64,000 nt of DNA from Anderseniella sp. (GCA_028289645.1 JANQOK010000016.1:789966-853965), one strand, 5' to 3'. Positions 34,695 through 42,802 are shown, numbered from the stretch's first letter. Numbers and translations are program-made. The notes: generated by a model not told the origin, from the letters alone.

Positions 34695-36128
34695 ATGTCG
34701 AGCCAAGCTGCTTTTTCAACACCACCGACGGATGAAGAAGCCATCATTGACGTGATTGTGGATCGGGCCCGCGCGGCGCAGGCCAGATATGAGGCAGGTG
34801 CCGACCAGGCCCGCTACGACACCGCGGCTCTCGCAGCCGCATGGGCGCTGATGCAGCCGGAGCGCAATGCAGAGCTTTCCGAAATGGCGGTCGCCACCAC
34901 CGGCTTGGGCAATGTGGCCGACAAGATCACCAAGAACCATCGCAAGACGCTGGGCCTGCTGCGCGACATCAGGCACGCGAAAACCCAGGGCATCCTGTCC
35001 GACGACGCGGCGCGCGGCATCACCGAGATTGCCCGGCCCATCGGCGTGATCGGTGCCGTGGTACCGTCCACCAACCCGGTCGCCACGCCGGTCAACAATG
35101 TGGTCAACGCGCTCAAATGCGGAAATGCCATAATCCTGTCCCCGTCGCCAAAGGGCGTCGAGGTATGCGAAAGACTGCTCGGCTACATCCATGCCGAGTT
35201 CGACAAGGCCGGCCTTGATCACGACCTGGTGCAGATGGTGCCGGCACCGTCATCCAAGGTGAAGACCCAGCGGCTGATGGAAACCACCGACCTGCTGGTG
35301 GTCACCGGCAGCCAGGACAATGTGCGCCGCGCCTACTCGTCCGGCACGCCGGCCATCGGTGTCGGGGCCGGCAATGTTACCGTGATCGTGGATGAGACCG
35401 CCGACCTGGCAGAAGCGGCGCGCAAAATCGCGGCATCGAAGACCTTCGACAACGCCACGTCCTGTTCATCGGAAAACGTGCTGGTGGTGGTCGATGAGAT
35501 CTACGATGCCTTCATCTCGGAGCTTGAGGCTGCCGGCGGCCGCATGCTACGCGGCGCCCAGGCCGACAAGCTCAAGTCGGCCCTGTTCCAGGGTGGCAAG
35601 CTGAACCGGCACATGATCGCCCATGACATTGACCGGGTGATCGATGTTGCCGGCGTCGAGGTTGCTGACGCAGCCAGTGCCGGTTTCCTGATGGTGGAAG
35701 CAGACGGCATCGGACCGGATCATCCGGAGTCCGGCGAGAAACTGTCGCTGGTGCTGTCAGTCTACCGCGCCAGTGATTTTGCTGCCGCAAAACAGCTCAG
35801 TGCCAGGATTCTGGCCCACCAGGGCGCCGGCCATTCGATCGGTCTGCACACAGCCGACGACACGCGGGCACTGGGTATGGGTCTGGAGATGCCGACCTGC
35901 CGGGTCATCGTCAACCAGGCGCACTGCTTCGCCACCGGCGGGTCGTTCGACAACGGCATGCCGTTTTCGCTGTCCATGGGCTGCGGCAGCTGGGGTGGCA
36001 ACTCCATCGACGACAATCTCAACCACCGCCATTTCATGAACACCACAAAGGTGGTGCGCACGATTCCCGTGAACGAACCGGCGGTTGAGGACATCTTTTC
36101 CGACTACTGGCAGCAGGCCGGCAAATGA
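34695..36128 (+). CDS. CoA-acylating aldehyde dehydrogenase (sulfoacetaldehyde dehydrogenase SauS-like candidate)
   Basis: This 477-residue cytosolic enzyme belongs to the CoA-dependent aldehyde dehydrogenase branch (EutE, AdhE N-terminal domain, SauS). It shows 'RPIGVIGAVVPSTNPVATPVNNVVNALKCGN'-type residues near 114-143, 'VVTGSQDNVRRAYSSGTPAIGVGAGN', and the catalytic Cys257 in 'DNATSCSSEN'. It should interconvert an acyl-CoA and an aldehyde with NAD(P)H. The following gene is an acyl-CoA ligase overlapping by 4 bp. A CoA ligase plus acylating dehydrogenase next to a carboxylate importer is the SauT/SauS arrangement of sulfoacetate degradation. No sulfoacetaldehyde acetyltransferase (Xsc) gene lies in the window, so the substrate remains a hypothesis. 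Confidence 0.85.
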   Translation: MSSQAAFSTPPTDEEAIIDVIVDRARAAQARYEAGADQARYDTAALAAAWALMQPERNAELSEMAVATTGLGNVADKITKNHRKTLGLLRDIRHAKTQGILSDDAARGITEIARPIGVIGAVVPSTNPVATPVNNVVNALKCGNAIILSPSPKGVEVCERLLGYIHAEFDKAGLDHDLVQMVPAPSSKVKTQRLMETTDLLVVTGSQDNVRRAYSSGTPAIGVGAGNVTVIVDETADLAEAARKIAASKTFDNATSCSSENVLVVVDEIYDAFISELEAAGGRMLRGAQADKLKSALFQGGKLNRHMIAHDIDRVIDVAGVEVADAASAGFLMVEADGIGPDHPESGEKLSLVLSVYRASDFAAAKQLSARILAHQGAGHSIGLHTADDTRALGMGLEMPTCRVIVNQAHCFATGGSFDNGMPFSLSMGCGSWGGNSIDDNLNHRHFMNTTKVVRTIPVNEPAVEDIFSDYWQQAGK

Positions 36129-37669
36129 ATGAGGCGGCCCCAATCGATGCCGGACAGATCAGCGGCCTTTCGGTGCGCGGACTGATCGACCTGCGGGCGG
36201 ACGCAACGCCGGATGCGGTGTTTCTGGCAAATCCGGTGACCGGCAACACCACAAGCTACCGCGAGCTTCGGGACAGGTGTGCGGCGGTTGCCGCCAGGAT
36301 TGCCGGGCATGGGATCAAGCCGGGTCAGGCGGTCGCCTATGCGCTGACCAATGGGCCGGCATCGGCGGTTTCGATCCTCGGCATCATGTATGGCGGCTAC
36401 CTGGCCACAGCGATCAACCTGGTGGCCGGCAATGACACGATTTCCTACGTGCTGTCGCATTCATCGACGCAACTGGTGCTGGCCCAGCAGCAAACCCGGG
36501 AGTTGGTTGCAAAAGCCCTCGAAACCCACGACCAGCCACCGGCGACGGTTCTGGTTGATGACGGGTTTTTCGACACCTGCGGCGATGCTGCAGACCTGCC
36601 CGCGCCGGAGCACGGCGATGACGGCCTGTTGATGTACACGTCAGGCACGACGGGCCGGCCCAAAGGTGTGGTGCTGCGCCAGTCAAGTGTGCTGGCCGGG
36701 GGTGCAAATTCGGTACTGGCCCACAAGCTGACCCCTCGCGACCGGGCCTTGTGCGTGCTGCCGCTCTACCACATCAACGGGTTGTGTGTGACCGTCATGG
36801 CACCGCTGGTGTCCGGCGGCGGTGTGGTGATCCCGCCGAAATTCTCCGTATCGACGTTCTGGTCCACCATCCGCGATCATGCCTGTACCTGGTTTTCGGT
36901 GGTGCCGACGCAAATCTCCTACCTGCTGCATGACGTTGAAAATCAGACCGGCAATCCGGCCGACGTTCCCGGCCTGCGCTTCGGCCGCTCGGCGTCGGCG
37001 CCGTTGTCACCGGATGTACATGAAGCCTTCGAGACCAAGTTCGACCTGCCGATCATCGAAACCATGGGACTGACGGAAACCGCGGCACAGATCCTGTCAA
37101 ACCCGCTGCCGCCGGGCGAACGCAAAATCGGCTCACCGGGACTTGCAGTGGGCAACGACGTGATGATTGCCGACACCAGACAGCAACAGGTTGCGGCAGG
37201 CGTGGAGGGCGAGGTGCTGGTGCGCGGCCCCAACGTCATGCGGATTTACCTCGACAACCCGGATGCCACTGCCGCCTCACTGACCGAAGACGGCTGGCTG
37301 CGTACCGGTGACCTCGGGCGTATGGATGAAGACGGCTACGTGTTCATTACCGGCAGGCTCAAGGAGCTTATCATCAAGGGCGGTGAAAACATTGCGCCGC
37401 GCGAAGTGGACGAGGCGCTGTACGCACATCCTGACGTCATTGAAGCGGCAGCGTTTGCCTGTGCCTGCGACCGCTATGGACAGCGCATTGAGGCAGGCGT
37501 CGCACTGAATACGGCATCGAGCGTCAGCGAGCAGGATCTGATTGATTTGTGCACCTCGAAAATCGGTGCGTTCAAGTCACCGGACCGGATTCACTTCATG
37601 GCCGAATTGCCGAAAGGTCCGTCCGGCAAGATCCAGCGGATAAAGCTTCAGGACCTGTTTGACCGGTAA
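36125..37669 (+). CDS. AMP-forming acyl-CoA ligase (sulfoacetate-CoA ligase SauT-like candidate)
   Basis: This 514-residue ANL-superfamily enzyme has the P-loop 'MYTSGTTGRPKG' near residue 175, 'METMGLTETA'-type A5 motif ('IIETMGLTETAAQIL'), 'RTGDLGRMDEDGYVFITGR', and the A10 lysine in 'PKGPSGKIQR'. 'LKELIIKGGENIAPREVDEAL' marks the hinge. It activates a carboxylic acid to the CoA thioester, which the overlapping dehydrogenase can reduce to the aldehyde. Residues that would define the acid are not predictable by eye. The pairing and the TTT transporter make sulfoacetate a leading candidate; malonate or another short acid is possible. Confidence 0.87.
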   Translation: MNEAAPIDAGQISGLSVRGLIDLRADATPDAVFLANPVTGNTTSYRELRDRCAAVAARIAGHGIKPGQAVAYALTNGPASAVSILGIMYGGYLATAINLVAGNDTISYVLSHSSTQLVLAQQQTRELVAKALETHDQPPATVLVDDGFFDTCGDAADLPAPEHGDDGLLMYTSGTTGRPKGVVLRQSSVLAGGANSVLAHKLTPRDRALCVLPLYHINGLCVTVMAPLVSGGGVVIPPKFSVSTFWSTIRDHACTWFSVVPTQISYLLHDVENQTGNPADVPGLRFGRSASAPLSPDVHEAFETKFDLPIIETMGLTETAAQILSNPLPPGERKIGSPGLAVGNDVMIADTRQQQVAAGVEGEVLVRGPNVMRIYLDNPDATAASLTEDGWLRTGDLGRMDEDGYVFITGRLKELIIKGGENIAPREVDEALYAHPDVIEAAAFACACDRYGQRIEAGVALNTASSVSEQDLIDLCTSKIGAFKSPDRIHFMAELPKGPSGKIQRIKLQDLFDR

Positions 37670-37902
37670 GTCCCGCGTTCGTGCAGATTACTTGGCTGCT
37701 CTTGCCAGTCCTCGTCCGGGGCCAGCCAGGCGCGCAGGATCTTGCGGTCGATGAGCCAGGTGATGAGCAGGCAGGGCGGCGCAATCAGGGCCGGACCCCA
37801 CAACCCGATTTCATCGAATGACATTTTCAGAAGCCACCACAGCGTCAGCGTGAACACGCCAAACAAGATCACAACTGCGAAAAATCCCAACCAGTTCAGC
37901 AT
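37648..37902 (-). CDS. Small hypothetical membrane protein
   Basis: This 84-residue protein has two hydrophobic segments (about 5-27 and 37-54), separated by a short loop, with a hydrophilic C-terminus rich in Asp, Glu and Arg. It is convergent with the acyl-CoA ligase gene and overlaps its last 22 bp. No family is recognised. The clean two-helix pattern and the start codon after a short leader suggest a real gene, but the overlap with a well-supported gene lowers confidence. Confidence 0.5.
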   Translation of the reverse strand: MLNWLGFFAVVILFGVFTLTLWWLLKMSFDEIGLWGPALIAPPCLLITWLIDRKILRAWLAPDEDWQEQPSNLHERGTYRSNRS

Positions 37903-38253
37903 GCTGTCCCCATTTGCCTTTCAACCTCATCCAACGCGTAACTCAACACAACACGCTCAAGCATGGCGCAGTTTTTTTGACGTAGGGTTAAAACTGATGG
38001 TGAACGGATGATGCAACGGCTGACCTGATGTCAGCCGGTCGGACAAGGCGTGCAGGGATGTCTGGAGACAGGGGCCTGGGTGTGATGCGAGCAGGTCTCG
38101 CAGGTGCCAAAGAAGGGGTTTCGAGGGCCGTCCCAAAAGCCCCTCCCAGCATCTTTGCCAACCGGACATACGCTGTACTGATTTGTCCAATAGGCAGGGG
38201 ACAAACTACCCGGCAAAAGTTCACGAGCCGTAAAGCCGCAGGCAATAAATCCG
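37903..38253. other. Stretch without a convincing gene
   Basis: Several short frames are open on both strands here, including one on the plus strand from 38028 to 38561. None has a ribosome-binding site plus a recognisable domain. It marks the transition from high-GC catabolic genes to the lower-GC accessory patch. Confidence 0.4.
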
Positions 38254-38535
38254 CTATTCCGATTCAGAGACAGCGGCAGGGGCCCGGGAAAGCAACTGGC
38301 CTCGCACGCGGGAAACCAGCGCGTGTCTTTGTCTTTCCAGCAGCGCGGATTGGGTCAGGACCATTGTGCGGTCACCGGGTGTCTCCAGGCCGTTGCTGGA
38401 ACTGCCGGTTGAGGCTTGTGCAACCTGCAGACCGAGAGGCCAGGAATTGCCGGTATCGTCATCCCAGACCAAGAATGACGATGACGTTGTTACGGAAATT
38501 GCCAGGACAATTCCGACTCTGGACGATTTTTTCAT
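38254..38535 (-). CDS. Small hypothetical exported protein
   Basis: This 93-residue frame starts at an ATG preceded by GGAGG with 8 bp spacing. The N-terminus 'MKKSSRVGIVLAISVTTSSS' looks like a Sec signal peptide. The rest is polar, with no cysteine lipobox and no recognised domain. It might be a small periplasmic protein. Nothing nearby suggests a function, and the next gene rightwards is on the opposite strand. Confidence 0.4.
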   Translation of the reverse strand: MKKSSRVGIVLAISVTTSSSFLVWDDDTGNSWPLGLQVAQASTGSSSNGLETPGDRTMVLTQSALLERQRHALVSRVRGQLLSRAPAAVSESE

Positions 38536-38836
38536 TGAGCATCCCTCCACTGCGAACCTGAAACTGACCTCCCCCTACAGTCACACACCGACGCCCCGGG
38601 AGGTACAGCTGCTGTTCATTCGATAATTTCCGTGTACTTCCTTTTGGCCGGCAAAGATGTGCAATTGTGCACGTCGCAGATTTGCGGAGCCCGCCTGACG
38701 CCTCCAGCAGTCACCCAAGGTCAGTTGGCAACCTGGCCGGCAACCCAGCGGCTAATTGAACGAATACTTTCCCATATGAAACCATCTTTTGCTGTAAAGG
38801 CGCATTGGGCGTCTTGGCAACTGCAAAGGAGATGTA

Positions 38837-39193
38837 ATGGTTAGCCAAACTTCATGCACAAGTATGGAAGCTGAGGCATTCGCACCCTCTTTCGTCAATG
38901 ACCGCATTTGCTCATTGCGTGAGGTGAAATCCCTTACCAGCAATCCCTCAACGTCATCTATCTATCGGTGGATTGACCAGGGTATTTTTCCGAAGCAACG
39001 GCGCGTCGGAACCAACCGTGTTGGCTGCGATAGCCGCCCTGGAGACCCTAGCACACTCTGGAAGCGTGGAGTGCGACACCAGGGGCACAGACAGCTACAG
39101 CCGCGTCATAGGCGTCTGCAAGGTCGATGGCAGGGACATTGGTGCCGCGTTGGTTTCCAGTGGAAATGCCTGGGCGTTCCGAGAATATTCTAG
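38837..39193 (+). pseudogene. AlpA-like phage regulator, truncated and fused out of frame to nuclease DNA
   Basis: The frame starts at an ATG with a strong AAGGAG 5 bp upstream. Residues about 24-64 match the AlpA/excisionase winged helix: 'ICSLREVKSLTSNPSTSSIYRWIDQGIFPKQRRVGTNRVG' in pieces, with the typical 'SSIYRWIDQGIFP' recognition segment. At the point where AlpA proteins continue 'VGW', the DNA switches near 39020-39027 into sequence that encodes a nuclease in another frame, so the remaining residues here are meaningless. AlpA proteins control excision of cryptic prophages. This is probably a deletion scar, not a working gene. Confidence 0.6.
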
Positions 39194-39485
39194 CGACTAT
39201 GTTGCGCAAGAGAGTGAAGCCCGTGCTGCCGGCCGTGGCATCTGGCAGGCTGAGACACAGAAGGCGAAGGACTACCGTGCTGAGAAGTGGGCTGTTGGAG
39301 TTCAGAAGGCGCCTGATGGTTGTCCGATCAAAGGCAACATATCTCGCAACGGTAGGATATATCACGCGCCATGGTCGCCTTGGTATTCGCGGACAAAGAT
39401 CTCAGTGAACAAGGGTGAGCGTTGGTTTTGCAGTGAGGCAGAAGCGCTGCAGGCTGGTTGGCGTGCGCCGTATTGGGGGCGTTAG
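39019..39485 (+). pseudogene. Thermonuclease (SNase)-family remnant with C-terminal GERWFCSEAEA domain
   Basis: In this frame the DNA encodes the second half of an SNase-like nuclease: 'LAAIAALETLAHSGSVECD', 'DSYSRVIGVCKVDGRDIGAALVSSGNAWAF' in pieces, and 'ESEARAAGRGIW'. The DSYSR Arg corresponds to a catalytic Arg, but the N-terminal barrel strands with the calcium-binding Asp residues are missing. The C-terminal 'PIKGNISRNGRIYHAPW' and 'GERWFCSEAEALQAGWR' blocks match the tail found on many bacterial SNase proteins. A TTG at 38973 could start a 170-residue product, but it would lack the active site. Confidence 0.65.
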
Positions 39486-39784
39486 GGCTTCAAATCAGCA
39501 GCGCTTGTGCTTGGCGGTAATTCCAATCCGGCATCGAGGACTTGATTGATGGGATTCCAGCTGTCGGGTTTTCGAACGACTGTGCTGTGCCATTGTCCAT
39601 TTCTGTCTTGCAACCACTCACGCCTCAAAGTCATTAGCCACTTTTGATCAGAATTTCTGTCGTAGGCGTATCCGGCCTCACAGCCGCAACTATCACAGAT
39701 CTCATATGTCAAGCAGCCACCATCCAGCGGAGACACTTCCGGGTATCCACAAACCGGGCGACCTTCAGGTTTAATCAAACTCAT
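39482..39784 (-). CDS. Cys-rich (CPCC-like) small protein
   Basis: This 100-residue protein has 'PVCGYPEVSPLDGGCLTYEICDSCGC' in pieces, a Cys pattern like the CPCC family ('CPVCGY...SYEICPCCGFEFGYDD'), followed by 'LRREWLQDRNGQW'. It probably binds zinc. Such proteins are often found among polymorphic-toxin immunity genes, and its divergent neighbour is a SUKH/SMI1 protein, another immunity family. No toxin gene is visible here. The end overlaps the nuclease remnant by 4 bp. Function beyond this is unknown. Confidence 0.6.
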   Translation of the reverse strand: MSLIKPEGRPVCGYPEVSPLDGGCLTYEICDSCGCEAGYAYDRNSDQKWLMTLRREWLQDRNGQWHSTVVRKPDSWNPINQVLDAGLELPPSTSAADLKP

Positions 39785-39786
39785 CT

Positions 39787-40239
39787 ATGTTTGCTGCCCA
39801 TCAAATGGTTGATAAAGTAGCGCTCGGAAAGCATTCACTGATGATTGTAGCACAACGTCCACCGGCAAAGCCGGGCGCAATACGACAGCTCAAAGGTGTT
39901 GTGCCTGCTCGTTTGCCCGACAGTTACTATGAACTATTGGAAATTTCAAATGGAGGTGAATGGTCGCTATCCGAGCAGCCATACAATTTTGTCATGGACA
40001 GTGCTGAGGAAGTTGCCAGCGCAATCAGAGACGGAAATCTCAGAGAGTTCTTTGATGGGTTTTTGATGATTGGTTCAGATGGCGCAGGCGAACACATTGC
40101 CCTCGACATTCGTGGGATGGAGCCATGGCCAGTTGTGGCAGTTGATATGACTAACATTGACCTAGATGAAAGCGTAATGGTCATTGCTTCAGACTTCGAC
40201 GCTTTCTATCAACTGATGGGGGCAGAGCGCGTTAAGTAG
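39787..40239 (+). CDS. SMI1/KNR4 (SUKH)-family protein
   Basis: This 150-residue protein shows the SUKH pattern: 'LPDSYYELLEISNGGEW' near residues 43-59, 'DSAEEVASAIRDGNLREFFDGFLMIGSDGAGEHIALDI' in pieces, and a C-terminal 'IASDFDAFYQLM'. SUKH proteins are common immunity proteins against nuclease toxins but also occur as orphan genes. It is divergent from the Cys-rich protein gene with only 2 bp between starts, so the two starts or promoters must overlap with the neighbouring genes. No cognate toxin is seen, so it may be an orphan immunity gene retained in the patch. Confidence 0.8.
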   Translation: MFAAHQMVDKVALGKHSLMIVAQRPPAKPGAIRQLKGVVPARLPDSYYELLEISNGGEWSLSEQPYNFVMDSAEEVASAIRDGNLREFFDGFLMIGSDGAGEHIALDIRGMEPWPVVAVDMTNIDLDESVMVIASDFDAFYQLMGAERVK

Positions 40240-40288
40240 AAAAACGGCCCGCTTGTCGGGCATTCCCAAACTGTGCCAGCCTGACTCT

Positions 40289-40960
40289 ATGTGCAACCTC
40301 TACTCAATCACCACCAACGTTGAAGCAATTCGCAGCCTGTTCAACGTCAGCAGAGTAGACGCCAGTGCCGGCAACCTACCATCACTGCCTGCAATCTTTC
40401 CTGCCTATGACGCACCAGTCATTCGTCTGATAGACAGAGAGCGTGAGCTTTCAATGATGCACTGGGGGTTCATTCTGCCCCAGCGCGACAAGGCCCCGAA
40501 GGTTGTCAACAACACCAGAGACGATAAGGCGACAACCTCACGCTTCTGGAAATCCTCATTTGAGGAACGCCGCTGCCTGATACCGGCCAGCAGCTTTGCC
40601 GAGTATCACCCCAAGAACCGAGACAAGAACGGACACAAGACGGTTGTCTGGTTTGCCATGAAGGGTGACGAGCCGCGACCGCCATTCGCCTTTGCCGGTA
40701 TCTGGCGCGCATGGAAAGGAAACTACAAGGGCGAGCTTCGCGAGATGAACGTCTATTCCATGATGACGACAACGCCGAATGAGGTTGTGAAGCCGATACA
40801 CCCCAGCCGTATGCCAGTGATACTGAACGCAGGCGACTATGAAACCTGGCTGGCAGGCTCGCCGGATGAGGCGACGAAGTTGTTCAAGCCTCTGCCTGCA
40901 GAGCGTATGCACTTTGCTATGGAAGGCGGGAAAGAGGATGCCGGAGAATTGATTTCGTGA
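40289..40960 (+). CDS. SOS response-associated peptidase (SRAP/YedK-HMCES family)
   Basis: This 223-residue protein starts with the essential 'MCNLYS', in which Cys2 becomes the N-terminal catalytic residue after Met removal. It carries 'MHWGFILP', 'NNTRDDKATTSRFWKSSFEERRCLIPASSFAEY' in pieces (with the conserved Asn, Arg and Glu), and 'HPSRMPVIL' with the active-site His. SRAP proteins crosslink to abasic sites in single-stranded DNA and protect them. The start at 40289 is fixed by the Cys2 rule, although an upstream start is open. The C-terminus ends in a motif ('RMHFAMEGG') that recurs, degenerate, twice downstream. Confidence 0.9.
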   Translation: MCNLYSITTNVEAIRSLFNVSRVDASAGNLPSLPAIFPAYDAPVIRLIDRERELSMMHWGFILPQRDKAPKVVNNTRDDKATTSRFWKSSFEERRCLIPASSFAEYHPKNRDKNGHKTVVWFAMKGDEPRPPFAFAGIWRAWKGNYKGELREMNVYSMMTTTPNEVVKPIHPSRMPVILNAGDYETWLAGSPDEATKLFKPLPAERMHFAMEGGKEDAGELIS

Positions 40961-40990
40961 CTGACGTAACCATCTCAATGAGCCGTCGCC

Positions 40991-41230
40991 ATGGATAACT
41001 ATTGGTGGATGTCACGAATAGCGATTATCGCGATAGTGCTTTTCGCACACTATCTTATGTGGAGGCAGGTTGGCATTTGGTCGGGGCTACCCAGGAACGA
41101 ATTGAGGTGGTCGCGCCTCACATATCCAATGAGCTTTGGACGAGAGTCGTCGCCTGCAGCGTGGTGGCTGAGTGTGTCCTATCTGATCTCGACGTTCTTT
41201 TTGATGCTTGCCCTAGGATGGTTGCTCTAA
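40991..41230 (+). CDS. Small hypothetical membrane protein in the accessory patch
   Basis: This 79-residue protein is Trp-rich, with two hydrophobic helices (about 8-24 and 58-78). The loop between them is basic. It starts 30 bp after the SRAP stop in the same direction. No family is recognised and there is no strong ribosome-binding site, so it is supported mainly by the membrane pattern. Confidence 0.45.
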   Translation: MDNYWWMSRIAIIAIVLFAHYLMWRQVGIWSGLPRNELRWSRLTYPMSFGRESSPAAWWLSVSYLISTFFLMLALGWLL

Positions 41231-41387
41231 GGCTCGAACTCATCAAAATGTACGTAGCCATGGACGGCGGCAAGGGAGATGAAGTTGTGCAATTAAGTTT
41301 GTGGGCACTGAAATGGAGGAGTCCACGGCGGGAAAATCTGAATTTGTCACTGTGGATGTGTCGATTTGGATGAGGAGGCAAAGGCAC

Positions 41388-41657
41388 ATGTCAAAGAAGG
41401 AAACTGTCAGCCTTGAACTTGAAAAAGAGGAAGCACTCATCCTATTCGAGTTGCTTTCGCGAGAAATTGATGATCAGCGAGGGCATGGCAAGCTTGAGGA
41501 GGCACTAGGGAACGACGCAGAACTATGGGCACTGAATGGTTTGCTCTGCTCACTAGAGAAGACTTTGTCGGAGCCACTTGCACCAAATTATATAGAGCTT
41601 GTCGCACAAGCTGAAGCCAGCCTGATACGGCGATGGGGAGAGTGGCCTCGTGACTGA
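41388..41657 (+). CDS. Small hypothetical protein
   Basis: This 89-residue acidic, mostly helical protein begins 'MSKKETVSLELEKEEALILFELLSREIDD' in pieces. It has a good GAGG ribosome-binding site 11 bp upstream of the chosen ATG. The opening pattern, a short strand then a helix with 'EEALxLFELLSR', resembles several small uncharacterised proteins of immunity-type loci, but no family can be named. It lies in the same direction as its neighbours. Confidence 0.5.
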   Translation: MSKKETVSLELEKEEALILFELLSREIDDQRGHGKLEEALGNDAELWALNGLLCSLEKTLSEPLAPNYIELVAQAEASLIRRWGEWPRD

Positions 41658-41759
41658 GCGGATTCACATTGCCATGGAAGGCGGTGACCAAGACAACAGT
41701 GAATCGTGAATTTGCCAGTGAGTGAATCGGCGCAAAGGCGGTGGTGTGGAAATAAGGAT

Positions 41760-42335
41760 ATGGAACTGAGCTTCGAAAGCGAGCGACTGTTGTACCGACC
41801 GTTGAGCAATGACGATCTGGAGTTTGAGGCGGCACTCTGGAGCGATCCACAAGTAACTCGGTATATCACCGGCGAACCACTACCGGCAGAAAAGATCGCC
41901 GCAATGATGCCTGTCGTTACTCAGCGAGCTGGAAATGGGTGTATCGGTATTTGGAGTCTCACTGACAAGGCCTCCCAAGAACAATTAGGGCACGCGCTCT
42001 TGTTGCCGTTACCTGTAGAGGCCGACGACACTGAGTTTGAGTTGCTTGAAAGCAATCAGATGCCAGACCGGGATATAGAGGTTGGGTATGTGATCAAGCG
42101 GAGCCATTGGGGATTGGGCTACGCTACAGAGGCATGCAATCGCTTGCTGGAGTTTGCGTTCACTGAAACGGATCTCAACTTTGTCGTTGCTACAACCGAT
42201 CCATTGAACTTGGCATCTCAGAGCGTTCTGAGGAAATGCGGGATGAGAGATCTGGGTCTCATTCGAGCTTACGCCGGGCGTTTCCCTGGCTTCGAAATCA
42301 CTCGTGGCGAGTGGTGCGGTCTACGAAACTCCTGA
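41760..42335 (+). CDS. GNAT-family N-acetyltransferase (RimJ/RimL type)
   Basis: This 191-residue enzyme has 'FESERLLYRPLSNDDLEFEAALWSDPQVTRYI' in pieces at the N-terminus, typical of Acetyltransf_3. It has 'IEVGYVIKRSHWGLGYATEACNRLLEFAF' as the acetyl-CoA-binding strand and helix, with the R/Q-x-x-G-x-G/A loop modified to 'SHWGLGYA'. 'NLASQSVLRKCGMRDLG' is the final conserved block. It probably acetylates a small molecule or an N-terminus. The ATG at 41760 was preferred over an upstream start because it begins the fold correctly. The substrate is unknown. Confidence 0.85.
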   Translation: MELSFESERLLYRPLSNDDLEFEAALWSDPQVTRYITGEPLPAEKIAAMMPVVTQRAGNGCIGIWSLTDKASQEQLGHALLLPLPVEADDTEFELLESNQMPDRDIEVGYVIKRSHWGLGYATEACNRLLEFAFTETDLNFVVATTDPLNLASQSVLRKCGMRDLGLIRAYAGRFPGFEITRGEWCGLRNS

Positions 42336-42453
42336 CAGCGACAGGACTAATGGCGGTGGACAGCGGATTCGATGTTGTTGTTCGGAATGAAATCTTAACC
42401 AAACAATCGGCCTGTGTTTGCTGCTGTCGGGGTTGACACTCCATCTTATACGG

Positions 42454-42705
42454 ATGAACCCAGATTACCGCCGTTGGGCATTGAGGAAACTTATCAAGAA
42501 GCAGGGCAACAAGTGTTGCTATTGCGCCAGGACGTTTACCAAAGACGGCCACACCAAGCCAACGATAGAACACAAGAAAGCAAAAATGGACGGCGGCAAA
42601 GACACCTTCAGCAATCTTGCTGCCGCGTGTCTGCATTGCAATCAGCATCGCGGGCGACAGATGAATGAAGCCAGGACTGCCGCACGCTGTCAGGCAACGC
42701 CCTAA
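42454..42705 (+). CDS. HNH endonuclease-like protein
   Basis: This 83-residue protein contains two CxxC-type zinc knuckles, 'CCYCARTF' and 'CLHCNQHRG', around the HNH core 'TIEHKKAKMDGGKDTFSNLAAAC' in pieces. The central His of 'IEH' and the Asn of 'SNLAAAC' match the HNH order. It is a small stand-alone nuclease of the type found in phages, islands and near restriction systems. The ATG at 42454 is preferred; a TTG at 42418 is possible. It is the last gene before the hairpin repeats and tRNA-Asn. Confidence 0.8.
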   Translation: MNPDYRRWALRKLIKKQGNKCCYCARTFTKDGHTKPTIEHKKAKMDGGKDTFSNLAAACLHCNQHRGRQMNEARTAARCQATP

Positions 42706-42746
42706 GACTAACGATATGAGGCAAATGGTTGTGTGAAGGGCTTACT

Positions 42747-42802
42747 GGGTCGCAATCGGACCCGGTAGATAATCGGGTTGCAATCAAACCCAATAGGCAA
42801 TC
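42747..42802. repeat. Two tandem 28-bp hairpin units with compensatory changes
   Basis: Unit 1 (42747-42774) contains the stem GGGTC/GACCC around GCAATCG. Unit 2 (42775-42802) contains GGGTT/AACCC around GCAATCA. The units agree at 21 of 28 positions, and the differing stem base pair changed on both sides (C-G to T-A). They lie between the HNH gene and tRNA-Asn. Confidence 0.6.

Noticed and set aside
38028..38561. 177-codon plus-strand frame near the start of the accessory patch
   Set aside because: It has no ribosome-binding site and no recognisable domain, and its composition looks like random high-GC translation. It overlaps a better-supported small exported-protein frame on the other strand.
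38591..38608. CCCCGGGAGG near the left edge of the low-GC patch, also found in the tRNA-Asn 3' end, as a possible attachment-site copy
   Set aside because: Only 10 bp match exactly, and the core CCCGGG is a common palindrome in GC-rich DNA. The flanks diverge at once.
40244..40263. GCCCG-CTTGT-CGGGC as a terminator after the SUKH gene
   Set aside because: The stem is only 5 bp, there is no T-tract, and the SRAP gene starts 26 bp later. It is too weak to list as a feature.
39482..42705. Reading the run of small same-strand genes as an integron cassette array
   Set aside because: I could not find paired attC core sites between the genes, and no integron integrase is in the window.
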